DNA from: Rhizobium johnstonii 3841
GTDB lineage: Bacteria; Pseudomonadota; Alphaproteobacteria; Rhizobiales; Rhizobiaceae
Reading direction: 5' to 3'
DNA: 64,000 nt
Assembly (NCBI RefSeq): GCF_000009265.1
Contig: NC_008378.1
Coordinates: 310,001-374,000, forward strand
Under the pieces are notes generated by a model, which searched no databases, was not told the origin of the DNA, and was given only the letters and a program-made list of their open reading frames with translations. The translations under genes were made by a program, and so were the position numbers. Shown in pieces: positions 17,454-27,100 of this stretch (the stretch's first letter is position 1; every line of letters starts with the position of its first letter).

Positions 17454-18863
17454 ATGGCCGATTATCAGAAGATCAAAAAGGACCTCGAAGGCATCGCTGT
17501 CGAGGACAATCCGGCGCTGGTTCGCCAGAAGAGCCGGGATTTCTATTGGTACTCGCCGATCCTGAAGGCGCAGCTCGACAATGTTTCCGCCGATCTCGTC
17601 GTCACGCCGAAGACCGAGGAAGAGGTCATCCGGACGCTGAAGGTCGCCTATGCCCATGGCGTGCCGGTCACGCCGCGCGGCGCCGGCACCGGCAATTACG
17701 GCCAGGCCATGCCGCTTTCCGGCGGCATCGTGCTGAACCTTGCAGCTATGGACAAGATCAAAGAGATCCATCCCGGCCGCGTCGTCTGCGAACCGGGCAT
17801 CGTACTTGCCCAACTCGACAAGCAGACCAAGGCCCATTCCGGCCAGGAGCTGCGCTTCCACCCCTCCACCGCCCAAACGGCGACGGTCGGCGGCTTCATT
17901 GCCGGCGGCTCGGGCGGCGTCGGCTCGATCACCTGGGGCGGCTTGCGCGACCTCGGCAATATCCTGCGCCTGCGCGTCGTCACGATGGAGGCCGAACCGC
18001 GCGTGCTCGACCTCACCGGCTGGGATCTCCAGAAGGTGAGCCACGCCTACGGCACCAACGGTATCATCACCGAGATCGAGATGCCGCTTGCGCCTGCCTA
18101 TGACTGGGTCGATGTGCTCGTCGGCTATGACGACTTCATGGAAGCGGTGCGCTTTTCCGACGCGCTGGCGAAATGCAACGGCATCCTCGTCAAGGAGATC
18201 GCGCCGATCGCCGCTCCCATCCCTTACGACTATTTCACCCGCCACAAGCCCTACATCCGTCAGGGCCAGTCGATTGTCGTGCTGATGATCGCGCCGCACT
18301 CCATGGATGCCTTTCTTGCCTTCACGGCGGCGCAGAAGGGCGAGATCATGTTCCGCTCCGACAAGGTGGAAAGCATGCGCGGCATCCCGCACGCCTATGA
18401 GCTTGCCTGGAACCACACGACACTGCGTGCGCTGAAGGTCGACCCGAGCTTCACCTATCTGCAGGTGCAATATCCTGGACCCGATCATGTCGCCAAGGTC
18501 CGCAAGATGGTGGAGATCTTCGGTGACGAAGTGCCGGGTCATCTCGAATTCATCAAATTCGACGGCCAGATCCAGTGCTCGGGCCTGCCGCTGGTGCGCT
18601 ATACCACCGAGGAGCGGCTGGAGGAGATCATCAAGATCCACCAGGATAATGGATGCCCGATCTTCAACCCGCACCGCTATACGCTCGAAGAAGGCGGCAT
18701 GAAGCGGACCGATGCGGTGCAACTCGCCTTCAAGCAGGAAACCGATCCGAAGGGCCTGCTCAATCCCGGCAAGATGATCGCCTGGGAAAATCCCGATTTC
18801 GATTTCAACGCCGGCAAGAACTATCTCTTCCCCGGCCTGGCGGCCCTGATGGAGGCCTCATGA
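17454..18863 (+). CDS. FAD-binding oxidoreductase (PCMH/FAD_binding_4 type)
   Basis: A 469-residue flavoenzyme of the lactate-dehydrogenase/glycolate-oxidase-D type. The PCMH FAD domain runs from about residue 40 to 220, with TPRGAGTGNYGQAMPLSGG near 76-94 and AGGSGGVGSITWG near 147; a C-terminal substrate domain ends with FNPHRYTLEEGGM and DPKGLLNPGKM, the usual family ending. It probably oxidises a hydroxyl- or amine-bearing pathway intermediate. Its ATG lies 1 bp after the amidohydrolase stop, and its TGA overlaps the next start (ATGA). The substrate is unknown; coupling to a RidA gene hints at an imine product. Confidence 0.82.
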   Translation: MADYQKIKKDLEGIAVEDNPALVRQKSRDFYWYSPILKAQLDNVSADLVVTPKTEEEVIRTLKVAYAHGVPVTPRGAGTGNYGQAMPLSGGIVLNLAAMDKIKEIHPGRVVCEPGIVLAQLDKQTKAHSGQELRFHPSTAQTATVGGFIAGGSGGVGSITWGGLRDLGNILRLRVVTMEAEPRVLDLTGWDLQKVSHAYGTNGIITEIEMPLAPAYDWVDVLVGYDDFMEAVRFSDALAKCNGILVKEIAPIAAPIPYDYFTRHKPYIRQGQSIVVLMIAPHSMDAFLAFTAAQKGEIMFRSDKVESMRGIPHAYELAWNHTTLRALKVDPSFTYLQVQYPGPDHVAKVRKMVEIFGDEVPGHLEFIKFDGQIQCSGLPLVRYTTEERLEEIIKIHQDNGCPIFNPHRYTLEEGGMKRTDAVQLAFKQETDPKGLLNPGKMIAWENPDFDFNAGKNYLFPGLAALMEAS

Positions 18864-19441
18864 GGGTTCTCGTCCTCCACTCTCACCCGGTCGAGGAAAG
18901 TTATGGCAAGGCGCTTTACCGGCAAACCGTCGAGAGCCTGCAGAAGGCCGGGCATATGGTGGATGGCTGCGACCTCTATGAAGAGCGGTTCGATCCGGTG
19001 CTCTCGCGCCACGACCGGCTCGCCTATCACGACTATCCGGAAAATCTGAAGCTGGTGGAATCGCATGTCGAAAGGTTGAAGGCGGCCGAGGGGCTGGTGA
19101 TCTGCACCCCGATCTGGAACTTCGGCTTTCCGGCGATCCTCAAGGGATATTTCGACCGAGTCTGGCTGCCGGGCGTTTCCTTCGAGCTGGTCAACGGCAA
19201 GGTGGAATCGCGGCTGCGCCACATCCGCAAGCTCGCAGCCGTCCTGACCTACGGCGCAACGCCCTTCCGGGCCTTCGCTGCCGGCAACCCTCCAAAGAAA
19301 ATCGTCAAGCGCGTGCTGAGGGCGCAGATCAATCCAGTGAGGCCGGTGACGTTCCTGGCCCATTACGACATGAACAATTGCACGCCGGAAACGCGGGCAA
19401 AATTCCTCGCCCGCGTCGGAGGGGCGATGGAGCGCTTTTAG
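18860..19441 (+). CDS. Flavodoxin-fold NAD(P)H dehydrogenase (quinone reductase family)
   Basis: A 193-residue flavodoxin-fold protein of the NAD(P)H:quinone oxidoreductase/KefF/MdaB group. It begins with the FMN/FAD-contacting strand RVLVLHSHPVEESYGKAL and carries TPIWNFGFPAILKGYFDRV near residues 80-98, the family's flavin-binding loop. It is translationally coupled to the FAD oxidase gene (ATGA overlap) and is the last gene of the operon. It could supply reduced flavin or reduce a quinoid or heteroaromatic intermediate. It ends against the convergent ridA gene with a 4-bp overlap of stops. Confidence 0.82.
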   Translation: MRVLVLHSHPVEESYGKALYRQTVESLQKAGHMVDGCDLYEERFDPVLSRHDRLAYHDYPENLKLVESHVERLKAAEGLVICTPIWNFGFPAILKGYFDRVWLPGVSFELVNGKVESRLRHIRKLAAVLTYGATPFRAFAAGNPPKKIVKRVLRAQINPVRPVTFLAHYDMNNCTPETRAKFLARVGGAMERF

Positions 19442-19827
19442 AAGATTTTCGCGGCCGTCACCTCGACTTCGACGAGGAACTCAGGGCGGGTAAAGCCGCC
19501 GATGACGAGCAAGGTGGAAACCGGCTTTGGATCGAGCGTATAGCGATCCCGCACGGCCATATAGGCCGGGAAATCCTCGCGGCGGGTGACGAAGCCCGAA
19601 ATGCGGATGACATCGGCAAAACTCATCTCCGCCTCTTCGAGGATCGCCTTGATCGCCTCGAAGCAGAGCTCTGCCTGCGCGGTGATGTCGCTCGGAACAA
19701 CATCGTCGAGACCGATACCAAGCTGGCCCGACGTGACCAGGAGCGATGCGCCGGGCGGCACGAGCAGGCCGTGATTGTAATTTCCAAAAGGCCGGCGCAC
19801 CGAGGCCGGATTGAAGGTCTTCTTCAT
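19438..19827 (-). CDS. RidA/YjgF-family imine deaminase
   Basis: A 129-residue RidA-family protein. Family marks include the N-terminal FGNYNHGLLVPPG, a TSGQLGIG strand, and SFADVIRISGFVT followed by PVSTLLVIGGFTRPEFLVEVEVTA. RidA proteins hydrolyse reactive enamine/imine intermediates to ketones and ammonia. The Arg normally present in the catalytic strand is not conserved in the usual RPEFLVEVE context but an RPEFLVE version is. It is convergent to the catabolic operon, overlapping by 4 bp. ATG at 19827 is chosen; a GTG at 19836 with GGGAA 5 nt upstream is an alternative start adding three residues. Confidence 0.85.
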   Translation of the reverse strand: MKKTFNPASVRRPFGNYNHGLLVPPGASLLVTSGQLGIGLDDVVPSDITAQAELCFEAIKAILEEAEMSFADVIRISGFVTRREDFPAYMAVRDRYTLDPKPVSTLLVIGGFTRPEFLVEVEVTAAKIF

Positions 19828-20021
19828 CGATCGCACTTAGTTTCCCATAGGTCCGCAGATCCCGCGACCGTACACGATGCGGCAGGATATGAGAATATCG
19901 CTGCCGCTCATGATGCCTTGCGACGAGTGATGCGGGACAACTGCTTTGGAGGGATCGAGCCGATGATCGCCCAGGCGCCAGGTCAATGTCTTTCGGTATC
20001 TTACCTGACGTCAGCCGCGCG

Positions 20022-21899
20022 TCATCTTTGCGTCACGCGCCGCGAAGCGACCAAGTGGATTGGCCTATTGCCTTCAAAGGCCCGCCCGCTGCGCTGCCCG
20101 TCCGCGGCACTTTTGTCGCCGTCCAATTGAAACTGGTTGACCAGATCCCGCAGGCGGCCCGCCTCGGAGGACAATGAGGCAACGGCAGCCGTCGACTGCT
20201 CGACCATTGCCGCGTTTTGCTGGGTCGCCTGGTCCATTTGATTGACGGCCGTGTTGATCTCGGCAAGTCCAGTCGACTGCTCGCGCGCCGATGTGGCAAT
20301 CGCATCCATGAGTTGGTTGATATGGACAACGTACTCACCGATCGACTTGAGCGAGGTTCCGGTTTCAAGAACCAGTTTCACGCCATTTTCCACATCTGCT
20401 GATGACTTTTGAATAAAGCCTTTGATTTCCTTGGCCGCTTGAGCGGCACGCTGGGCGAGCTCACGGACTTCCTGGGCGACAACGGCAAAACCCTTGCCCG
20501 CCTCACCCGCACGGGCAGCCTCAACGCCGGCATTCAGCGCCAGGAGGTTCGTCTGAAAGGCGATTTCATCAATTGCACCGATGATGTTCGAAATCTGCTG
20601 TGAACTGTCCTCGATGCGTCGCATGGCCCCTTCCGCCTGCGAGACGACCGCTGCCGACCGCTGAGCACTGATATCGGCTTCTTTGGCGACATTGCGCGCC
20701 TCGTCGGTGCGTTTGGTCGCCATCGTCACATTCGACGTGATCTCTTCCAGGGCTGCGGCCGTCTCCTCGAGAGAGGCGGCTTGTTGTTCGGTACGCTTGG
20801 AAAGATCCTGCGCGGCAGATGCAATCTCACCGGTACCATTATCGATGCTGTACACCGTCTGCAGCACGGCGCCGATCGTCGCGCCCAATTGCCGGAGCGA
20901 AGCGTTAAAGTCTTCGCGCAAGGCTTCGTATTCGGCCGCAAATTGCTCCGAAAGCTGGAAGGATATGTCACCTGATGCAAGCCGCCGGAGGCCTTCGCCC
21001 AATGTCGTGGTCGCGAAGCGCAATTGTTCCGCCTCGCGTTCGGCGCGCTGCTGGGCTGCGGCGCGCGCTGCCTCGCTCTCGCTGCGGGATTCGGCGGCTT
21101 CCTTCTCGAGCCTGACGACGTTGAGGGCATTCTGACGAAAGATTTCAACCGCGCCGGCCATTTCGCCGACTTCGTCGGCGCGACCGGCATAGGGAATATC
21201 GCTGTCAAGATCGCCATCCGACAAGCGCCTCATGGCTGAGGCGATGCTTCGGATTGGGTTGGCGATGCCCGATATCGCAAATAAGATTCCGGCTACGGCA
21301 AGAAGCACTGCCAGCACTGCGATCGTGGCCGTCAGCATGAAAGCGGATTGCGCGGAAGCACCGCTCGCGGCCACAAAACCTTCGGCCTGGCCGAGAATGA
21401 AAGCGACCAGGTCCGCCACCGCCTTGTTGACCAGTTCCGCTTGTGGTTCCATATTTTCCTTGAAGAGGCGGATTGCTTCAGGCGTCTTCCCGTCATTTTC
21501 AAGCGCGATCATTTGCTCTGCCAGCGCGCGATATTTGGCGAGTTCCGGCTTCATCTGGTTGATCAGTTCGCGTCCACGCTCGGTGCGGACACCCCTTTCG
21601 TATTCGGTGACGACTTTCTCGACCGCGGCGCCGGCGGCATCGATTTTTTGTTGTCCAACCATCCGCTCCTCCGCCGTATCCTCCAGGAGGTACTGGGCAT
21701 AGACCAGTTTCAGGTCGAGGAAGTCATCCTTGATCTCGCGAGCCGTCACAAGCCGCTGCATCCAGAAGGTCCCGATCTGCTCGGTATTGGCACGAAGCGT
21801 CGAAATCGTGCTCAGCGAGACATAGGACAGGCTAACCATGAACAGAGTGATGATCGACAGCTTTAAGATCAGGGCTTGCTTGATACTCGGGCGTTTCAT
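20022..21899 (-). CDS. Methyl-accepting chemotaxis protein
   Basis: A 625-residue membrane chemoreceptor. Transmembrane helix 1 is at about residues 8-30, a periplasmic four-helix-bundle sensor at 35-190, helix 2 at about 195-217 (MLTATIAVLAVLLAVAGILF), then a HAMP domain and a cytoplasmic signalling domain. The hairpin tip IAFQTNLLALNAGVEAARAG is diagnostic, with further conserved coiled coil on both sides. The start at 21899 (MKRPSIKQ) follows AGGAG; the open frame upstream to 22208 runs through the intergenic region and is rejected. No che genes are nearby. It is divergent from the siderophore gene vbsP, across a gap holding a 16-bp palindrome. Confidence 0.92.
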   Translation of the reverse strand: MKRPSIKQALILKLSIITLFMVSLSYVSLSTISTLRANTEQIGTFWMQRLVTAREIKDDFLDLKLVYAQYLLEDTAEERMVGQQKIDAAGAAVEKVVTEYERGVRTERGRELINQMKPELAKYRALAEQMIALENDGKTPEAIRLFKENMEPQAELVNKAVADLVAFILGQAEGFVAASGASAQSAFMLTATIAVLAVLLAVAGILFAISGIANPIRSIASAMRRLSDGDLDSDIPYAGRADEVGEMAGAVEIFRQNALNVVRLEKEAAESRSESEAARAAAQQRAEREAEQLRFATTTLGEGLRRLASGDISFQLSEQFAAEYEALREDFNASLRQLGATIGAVLQTVYSIDNGTGEIASAAQDLSKRTEQQAASLEETAAALEEITSNVTMATKRTDEARNVAKEADISAQRSAAVVSQAEGAMRRIEDSSQQISNIIGAIDEIAFQTNLLALNAGVEAARAGEAGKGFAVVAQEVRELAQRAAQAAKEIKGFIQKSSADVENGVKLVLETGTSLKSIGEYVVHINQLMDAIATSAREQSTGLAEINTAVNQMDQATQQNAAMVEQSTAAVASLSSEAGRLRDLVNQFQLDGDKSAADGQRSGRAFEGNRPIHLVASRRVTQR

Positions 21900-21971
21900 G
21901 CGGGTCTCCTCGAAGATAGCTGGGACGAGCGGCGTGCCGGCTGATGTAAGATCTCGCACCGGATTCCATAA

Positions 21972-21987
21972 TTTAGTATTAACTAAA
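21972..21987. promoter_or_regulatory. 16-bp palindrome between chemoreceptor gene and vbsP
   Basis: TTTAGTATTAACTAAA has perfect 6-bp arms (TTTAGT and ACTAAA) around ATTA. It sits 73 bp upstream of the chemoreceptor start and 122 bp upstream of vbsP. The arms resemble the TTTAGA-type words in the vbsG/vbsA divergent promoter and are loosely like iron-control elements of rhizobia, but the match to a known box is not exact. Confidence 0.45.
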
Positions 21988-22108
21988 CAATGGTCCCGCC
22001 TCATTTGCGAAGATCTTCTGAGTTGACCAATACTTCCGCGATCAATTAAACGCGTTACGACCCTGAGTTCTTGAAAATTCAGGGAGATAGCAGCCACGGC
22101 GAGCGAAA

Positions 22109-22828
22109 ATGCACCAACCTGAAGATCATCCTGCCGGCATTGAAATCGCGCTTTGGCCGTATTCCAAGATCGAAGGAGACTGGAACCGCTGGATGCAGTC
22201 GCTTTCACCGGATGAACGGGAGCGCGGTGCGACGTACCGTTTTGACCGGGATCGGGCCTCGTTCGTTGCCGGCCGGTATCTCCTGCGGCGGCTATTGAGC
22301 GTGCATACCGGGATATCGCCGAGCAAGCTCCTGTTGTCCCCGGACAACCGTGGCAAGCTGAGGCTTGAGGGGCGTGAGAGGCCGCATTTCAGCCTCGCAA
22401 ATACCGACGGGCTTGTGGCGGTCGCTGTCGCTTCAGGATGTGACCACCTGGGAATAGACTGCGAACGCGCCGATACCGAGATCGAAGCGGCGGCAGTGGA
22501 TAGCTATTGCAGTGCAGACGAACGGCGCTGCCTTGCGGAATTGCCTGCGCGCGAACGCACGCGCGCGGCCATTGCACTCTGGACGCTCAAGGAGAGCCAT
22601 CTGAAGGCACTCGGCGTCGGGCTGCGCGAGAATCCCCGCAACGTCGCCTTTTCCTGGAAGGATGGTATCCCAGTCATGGTCGATGGTGGCGATCGCGATC
22701 GGCGATGGCATCATCGTCTGGTCGAAAGCGGCAGCCAGCACGTCGTCGCGCTGGCTGCTTGCTCGCAATCCGGGTTCCCCGGCATTTCGACACGCCTATT
22801 TCAGGACGATAGCATGCCGTCCGAATAG
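22109..22828 (+). CDS. vbsP: 4'-phosphopantetheinyl transferase for siderophore synthesis
   Basis: A 239-residue Sfp-type phosphopantetheinyl transferase. It shows the three family motifs: FVAGRYLLRRLL near residue 52, the Mg-binding LGIDCE near 113, and WTLKESHLKALG near 157. It transfers phosphopantetheine from CoA to the carrier-domain Ser of the NRPS encoded by vbsS, without which no siderophore is made. It is convergent to vbsO and overlaps its 3' end by 28 bp. In R. leguminosarum vbsP is a separate unit of the vicibactin locus, which agrees with this position. The start at 22109 has only a modest ribosome site (GCGAG). Confidence 0.88.
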   Translation: MHQPEDHPAGIEIALWPYSKIEGDWNRWMQSLSPDERERGATYRFDRDRASFVAGRYLLRRLLSVHTGISPSKLLLSPDNRGKLRLEGRERPHFSLANTDGLVAVAVASGCDHLGIDCERADTEIEAAAVDSYCSADERRCLAELPARERTRAAIALWTLKESHLKALGVGLRENPRNVAFSWKDGIPVMVDGGDRDRRWHHRLVESGSQHVVALAACSQSGFPGISTRLFQDDSMPSE

Positions 22829-24153
22829 CCGGCGCGGAGCTGATGAGGCATTGCGGACGCGGTCTCCGTCGCCCAGGCGAGTTGCCCATTGTCGGGTTCT
22901 GCATTGAAATGCTGCCGGCCGAGAAGCGTATTGACGATGGTTGCGCTGCGCCAGGCCATGAGGCTGAGCTGAGAATCGGCGATACCATGCGAGTATCGCC
23001 CCGCATTCTGCGCAAACAGCCGGTTGGCCCTCGGACCCGTCCACTGCATCGTGTAGTCGTCATTGAGAAGCGGATAGCCGTTTCTGTCGAGCGTTATCCT
23101 GTCGCCCAGTGAGCCGAGAGCATCCGGTAACCGGAACCGGTAGCCGGTTGCCAGAACCACCGCATCCGCATGAAGCACCTCGATCCCACCGTCGAATTGG
23201 TTCCTGACGATGAGCCGGTAGGCATTGCCGTTCCGCTCCATCTGAATCACATCGCGATTTGGCGCCAGAGATGCGTTGAGTGTGCTCGGTTCGAGATAGC
23301 GCAATGCATAGAGGCGGCGATAGATCGCGTGTATCGTCGAAATCGACAAGCCGTCGCTGGTCAGGATCGAGTTCTTCAAAGCGGCTTGCTTCTGCTCGCT
23401 GCCGAGCTTCAGATAGGCCTGCACGTATTCTGGTGAGAAGACTTGGTTCGAAAACGGCGTGTCGTTGATCGGCTCGAAATTGTGACGCCGGCTAATCCAT
23501 GTCAGCTCCTTCATGGAACCGGGATCGGCAAGCAGGGCTTCGACAACCTCACCGCCGCTTTGACCGCCGCCGACCACGACGATGCGGGCAACGCCGAGAT
23601 CGCTGAGACGCGATTTGGCCTCGCTGTTGTGAAAGCAATCAGCACCCAGAAACGGTTTTGCCCAGTCGGGCACGAAGGGTGGAGATCCCGTGCCGATCAC
23701 CAGGTTTCGCGCCTCCTCCTGCCCGCTGTCGAACCGCAGGAAGAAGCGGTCGTCGCGATGCTCGACGTCACGGATCTCCGTGCCAAAGCGCAGGCCGTCC
23801 AACCCGTTGGCCACCCAGGCGAGATAACGTGCAAACTCCTGCCGGGGAACGGCCTCATAATTGGCGTTCAGGAAGGCGTAGAGCCTCTTATGGGCAACCA
23901 GATAGGAGACGAATGACCAGCGGCTGGTCGGCAGGACCGGGGTGACGAGGTCTTTCAGAAAGGACGATTGCAACTCGACGCCGGGCATCATCATGCCGGG
24001 ATGCCAGTCGAACGAGTCTCGTCGCTCGAAGAAACGGCTTCTGATCTCGGGCACCGACTCGAACAGGCAGGCGAGGCTCAGATTGGAGGGGCCGATGCCG
24101 ATGCCGGCAATATCCAGCGGCTCGGCATCCCTGCGGGCAAAAGCGACGGTCAT
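22801..24153 (-). CDS. vbsO: L-ornithine N5-monooxygenase (vicibactin hydroxylase)
   Basis: A 450-residue flavin-dependent N-hydroxylating monooxygenase (SidA/PvdA/IucD family). FAD motif GIGIGPSNLSLA is at about residues 17-28, the NADPH motif VVVGGGQSGGE near 190-200, and the C-terminal ATGYRF near 318. It uses NADPH and O2 to hydroxylate the side-chain amine of L-ornithine, the first step toward the hydroxamate groups. It is the last gene of the vbsGSO unit: its ATG overlaps the vbsS stop by 4 bp (ATGA). Family length and motifs are complete. Confidence 0.92.
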   Translation of the reverse strand: MTVAFARRDAEPLDIAGIGIGPSNLSLACLFESVPEIRSRFFERRDSFDWHPGMMMPGVELQSSFLKDLVTPVLPTSRWSFVSYLVAHKRLYAFLNANYEAVPRQEFARYLAWVANGLDGLRFGTEIRDVEHRDDRFFLRFDSGQEEARNLVIGTGSPPFVPDWAKPFLGADCFHNSEAKSRLSDLGVARIVVVGGGQSGGEVVEALLADPGSMKELTWISRRHNFEPINDTPFSNQVFSPEYVQAYLKLGSEQKQAALKNSILTSDGLSISTIHAIYRRLYALRYLEPSTLNASLAPNRDVIQMERNGNAYRLIVRNQFDGGIEVLHADAVVLATGYRFRLPDALGSLGDRITLDRNGYPLLNDDYTMQWTGPRANRLFAQNAGRYSHGIADSQLSLMAWRSATIVNTLLGRQHFNAEPDNGQLAWATETASAMPHQLRAGYSDGMLSS

Positions 24154-27100
24154 GCGATATCCTTCTCTGTTTCCTTGAGACGCAGGGCAAGCCTTGAGTG
24201 GAAGGCGGGAGACCCGATCATGTGCAGATGGTTGGTGCCGGTGATGATTTCGGCCGCACGCGCCCGCGGCGACAGGCGGCGCCAGTCGATCAGGTTGAGG
24301 CCGCGGTTGAGGCTGTCGTCAGCAGCCCAGGGATAGATCGGCACATCGTGAGGAACGAGCCGGTGCTTGCGGAAGATCAGGGCATTGTCGATCAGCACCC
24401 AAAACGTATGCTCGCGACTGCTGATATCGGGCCCGTCGTTTGGAAGCGGATCCTTTTCGTCGCCGACAAAGCGCAGGAACTGATCGTAGGTATCCGCGTC
24501 CATCGTCGACAGCAGCCGGTCCCATTCGGGACGCATCGCCGTTCTTCCAAGCCATGCCTGCACGTCTCGGTGAAGCTCATCGCGCTCGCCGGGCCGGAAC
24601 CTCGGCTTTGCGCCGATCGCGAATTCCGATCCGAGATCGCAAACGTCGACCATCGCCATCATCCTGACGTCGACCTCATCACCGAGGGCGCGGGCAGCCT
24701 CATAGGCCAGAAGCCCGCCCCAGGACCAGCCGAGGAAATAGCAGGGCGCTCCCTGGCTGTGCGTCCTGATATAGTCGACATAGCTCTCGATGATCTCTTC
24801 GACCGGAGCGCCGACTGCCTTTTTCTCGGAAAGCGAGTGGCAGATAAAGCCGGTTGCCGGCTGATCGGCTCCGAGATAGTCGACGAGCTTGACGTATTCA
24901 CGGGTACTGACGAGAAGGCCTGGGAAGCAATAGAGCCGCGGCTTGACGCCGGAAGCACGCAGCACGATCACCTCCGACAGATCCCGTTGGTCTCCCTGCT
25001 CGATTACGCCGGCAAATGAGCGCACGGTCGGATTGTTGAAGATATCGGCGACGGTGAGCGGGGTTTTCGGCCGGCGCTGCCGCAACTGCGAAAGGATGCG
25101 GATCGCGCCAAGCGAATTGCCGCCGATCGCGAAGAAATTGTCCTCGACGCTGATTGCTTCCAGCTTGAGAATCTGCCGCCAGACATCCAGCACCTCTTCT
25201 TCGAGCACGGTTGACGGCTGGACGATTGTGCGTTTGACCGGTTGTGGCGCCGGCAGCGCAAATCGATCGAGCTTGCTGTTCGGATTGGTCGGCATTTTTT
25301 CCAGTTCGACCACGGCAGCCGGCACCATATAGGACGGCAGGCTGCGCTCGAGGCCGGCGCGGATCGTCTCGACGTTCAACGTCTCGTCTTTCTTCGGAAC
25401 GACGTAGGCAACGAGCGCCTTGTCGCCGCCGGCATCGTCATCGCGCAGGACGACCAGGGCCTCGCCGACGCCTGGCTGCTGGAGCAGGGCCGCTTCGATC
25501 TCGCCGAGCTCGATCCGGTAGCCACGGAGCTTCACCTGATGGTCGACACGACCGACGAATTCGACGGTTCCGTCATCACGCCAACGCGTCAGATCACCGG
25601 AGCGATAAAGCCGGCCGCCTTCCGTGAAGAACGGATCGGGGATGAAGCGGTCCGCAGTCGTATCCGGCTTGCCGAGATAGCCGCGTGCGATGCCCTCGCC
25701 GCCGATATAGAGCTCGCCAGTCACGCCGATCGGGCACGGATTGAGGTCAGGGTCGAGCACATAGATGCGCCTTAACCCGACAGCGCGACCGAGCGGAGCA
25801 TAGACACCCTGAAATTTCGTGCCGGCCCTCACCTTCCAGACCATCGGCGTCATGATGGTTTCGGTCGGCCCGTAGCCGTTGATCAGCCATTCCGATTTCA
25901 GCGCCCGCGACAGAAGATCGAAGGTCGGTTGCGCCAGCCCCTCGCCACCGAAAGAGTAAAGCCGCATCGGCGGCGCGCCGTCTGAAATATCGGCCCATTC
26001 CGCCAGTTGCTGCAGATAGGTGGTCGGAATGCTCGCATTGTTGGCGCCATGCTTGCGCATGGCCGTCAATGTCTCTTCCGGTGTCCACAGCGGCTGGTCG
26101 GGAAGAATGATGCTGCCGCCTTCCATCAGCGGGTTCATCCACCGCTCGTGCCCGCCATCCGAACTGAAAGGCAGGAACGGCAGCTCGCGGGATGCCGAGC
26201 TCATGCCATAGACACGCGAGGTGTTCTGCAGATGGTGCGTCAGCGGACCGTGCTCGACGGCCACACCCTTCGGTAGTCCGGTCGATCCGGAGGTGTACAT
26301 GACATAGGCGAGCTGATCCTTGTGAGTGGGAATATCAAGCGGCGTATCCGGCTCGCCGTCGAGGTCGATCTTGTCGAGTTCGAGGATAATGGTGTCGAGC
26401 TCTTCCGGCAGCCGATGGCGAAGCCAGCTATGGGTCAGGACGATTTTGACGCCGCCGTCGCGCAGAATGTGATGGTTGCGGACCGGCGGATGGTCGGGCT
26501 CGACCGGGATATAGGCGCCGCCCGCCTTCAGCGTCGCGAGGATCCCGACGATGGCCTCCGGCGATCGCTTGATGAAGATGGCGACCGTCACCTCGGCACG
26601 AACGCCCAGTTGCCGCAACCGATGTGCGAGACGGTTGGTACTGGCCTCCAGCCAGCCATGGCTCCATTCCTCGTCACCGTAGACAATCGCCGTCTTCTTC
26701 GGCGTCTGGCGCGAATGGGCCGATATCAGCTCGTGGACCGGTCTGTCGTCGTTGACGACCTCGTCTTCGTAGGGCGCCGACAACTGGTCGAGCTCGTCGC
26801 ACCCCACGAGTTCGATGTCCTTGATCCGCACCTTCGGCCGCGCAACGATCTGCTCGAGCACGAGGGTGAAATGCCGGGAGACACGGGCAATCAGCGCGCC
26901 GTCATAGAGATCCTGCGCATAATCGATCAGCCCAGCTGCGGCCCCATCCAGACGTGCCTCGACCACCAGGGAAAGCTCGCTATCGGCGCGCGCGCCCAGT
27001 GGTTCCAGATTTGTTGCGTGTCTTGGGACCGGATACGGCTCGCGGAATTCGAACAGCGCCTTGACCACGGCTTCCTGGGCGGCCGCTTCGTCGACGACCA

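Noticed and set aside
15875-17455. Long minus-strand open frame (over 500 codons) opposite the permease and amidohydrolase genes
   Set aside because: Antisense shadow of two genes with clear family motifs; typical of high-GC coding DNA.
17325-18722. Long minus-strand open frame opposite the FAD oxidase gene
   Set aside because: Shadow frame; the plus strand encodes a complete flavoenzyme with coupled starts and stops.
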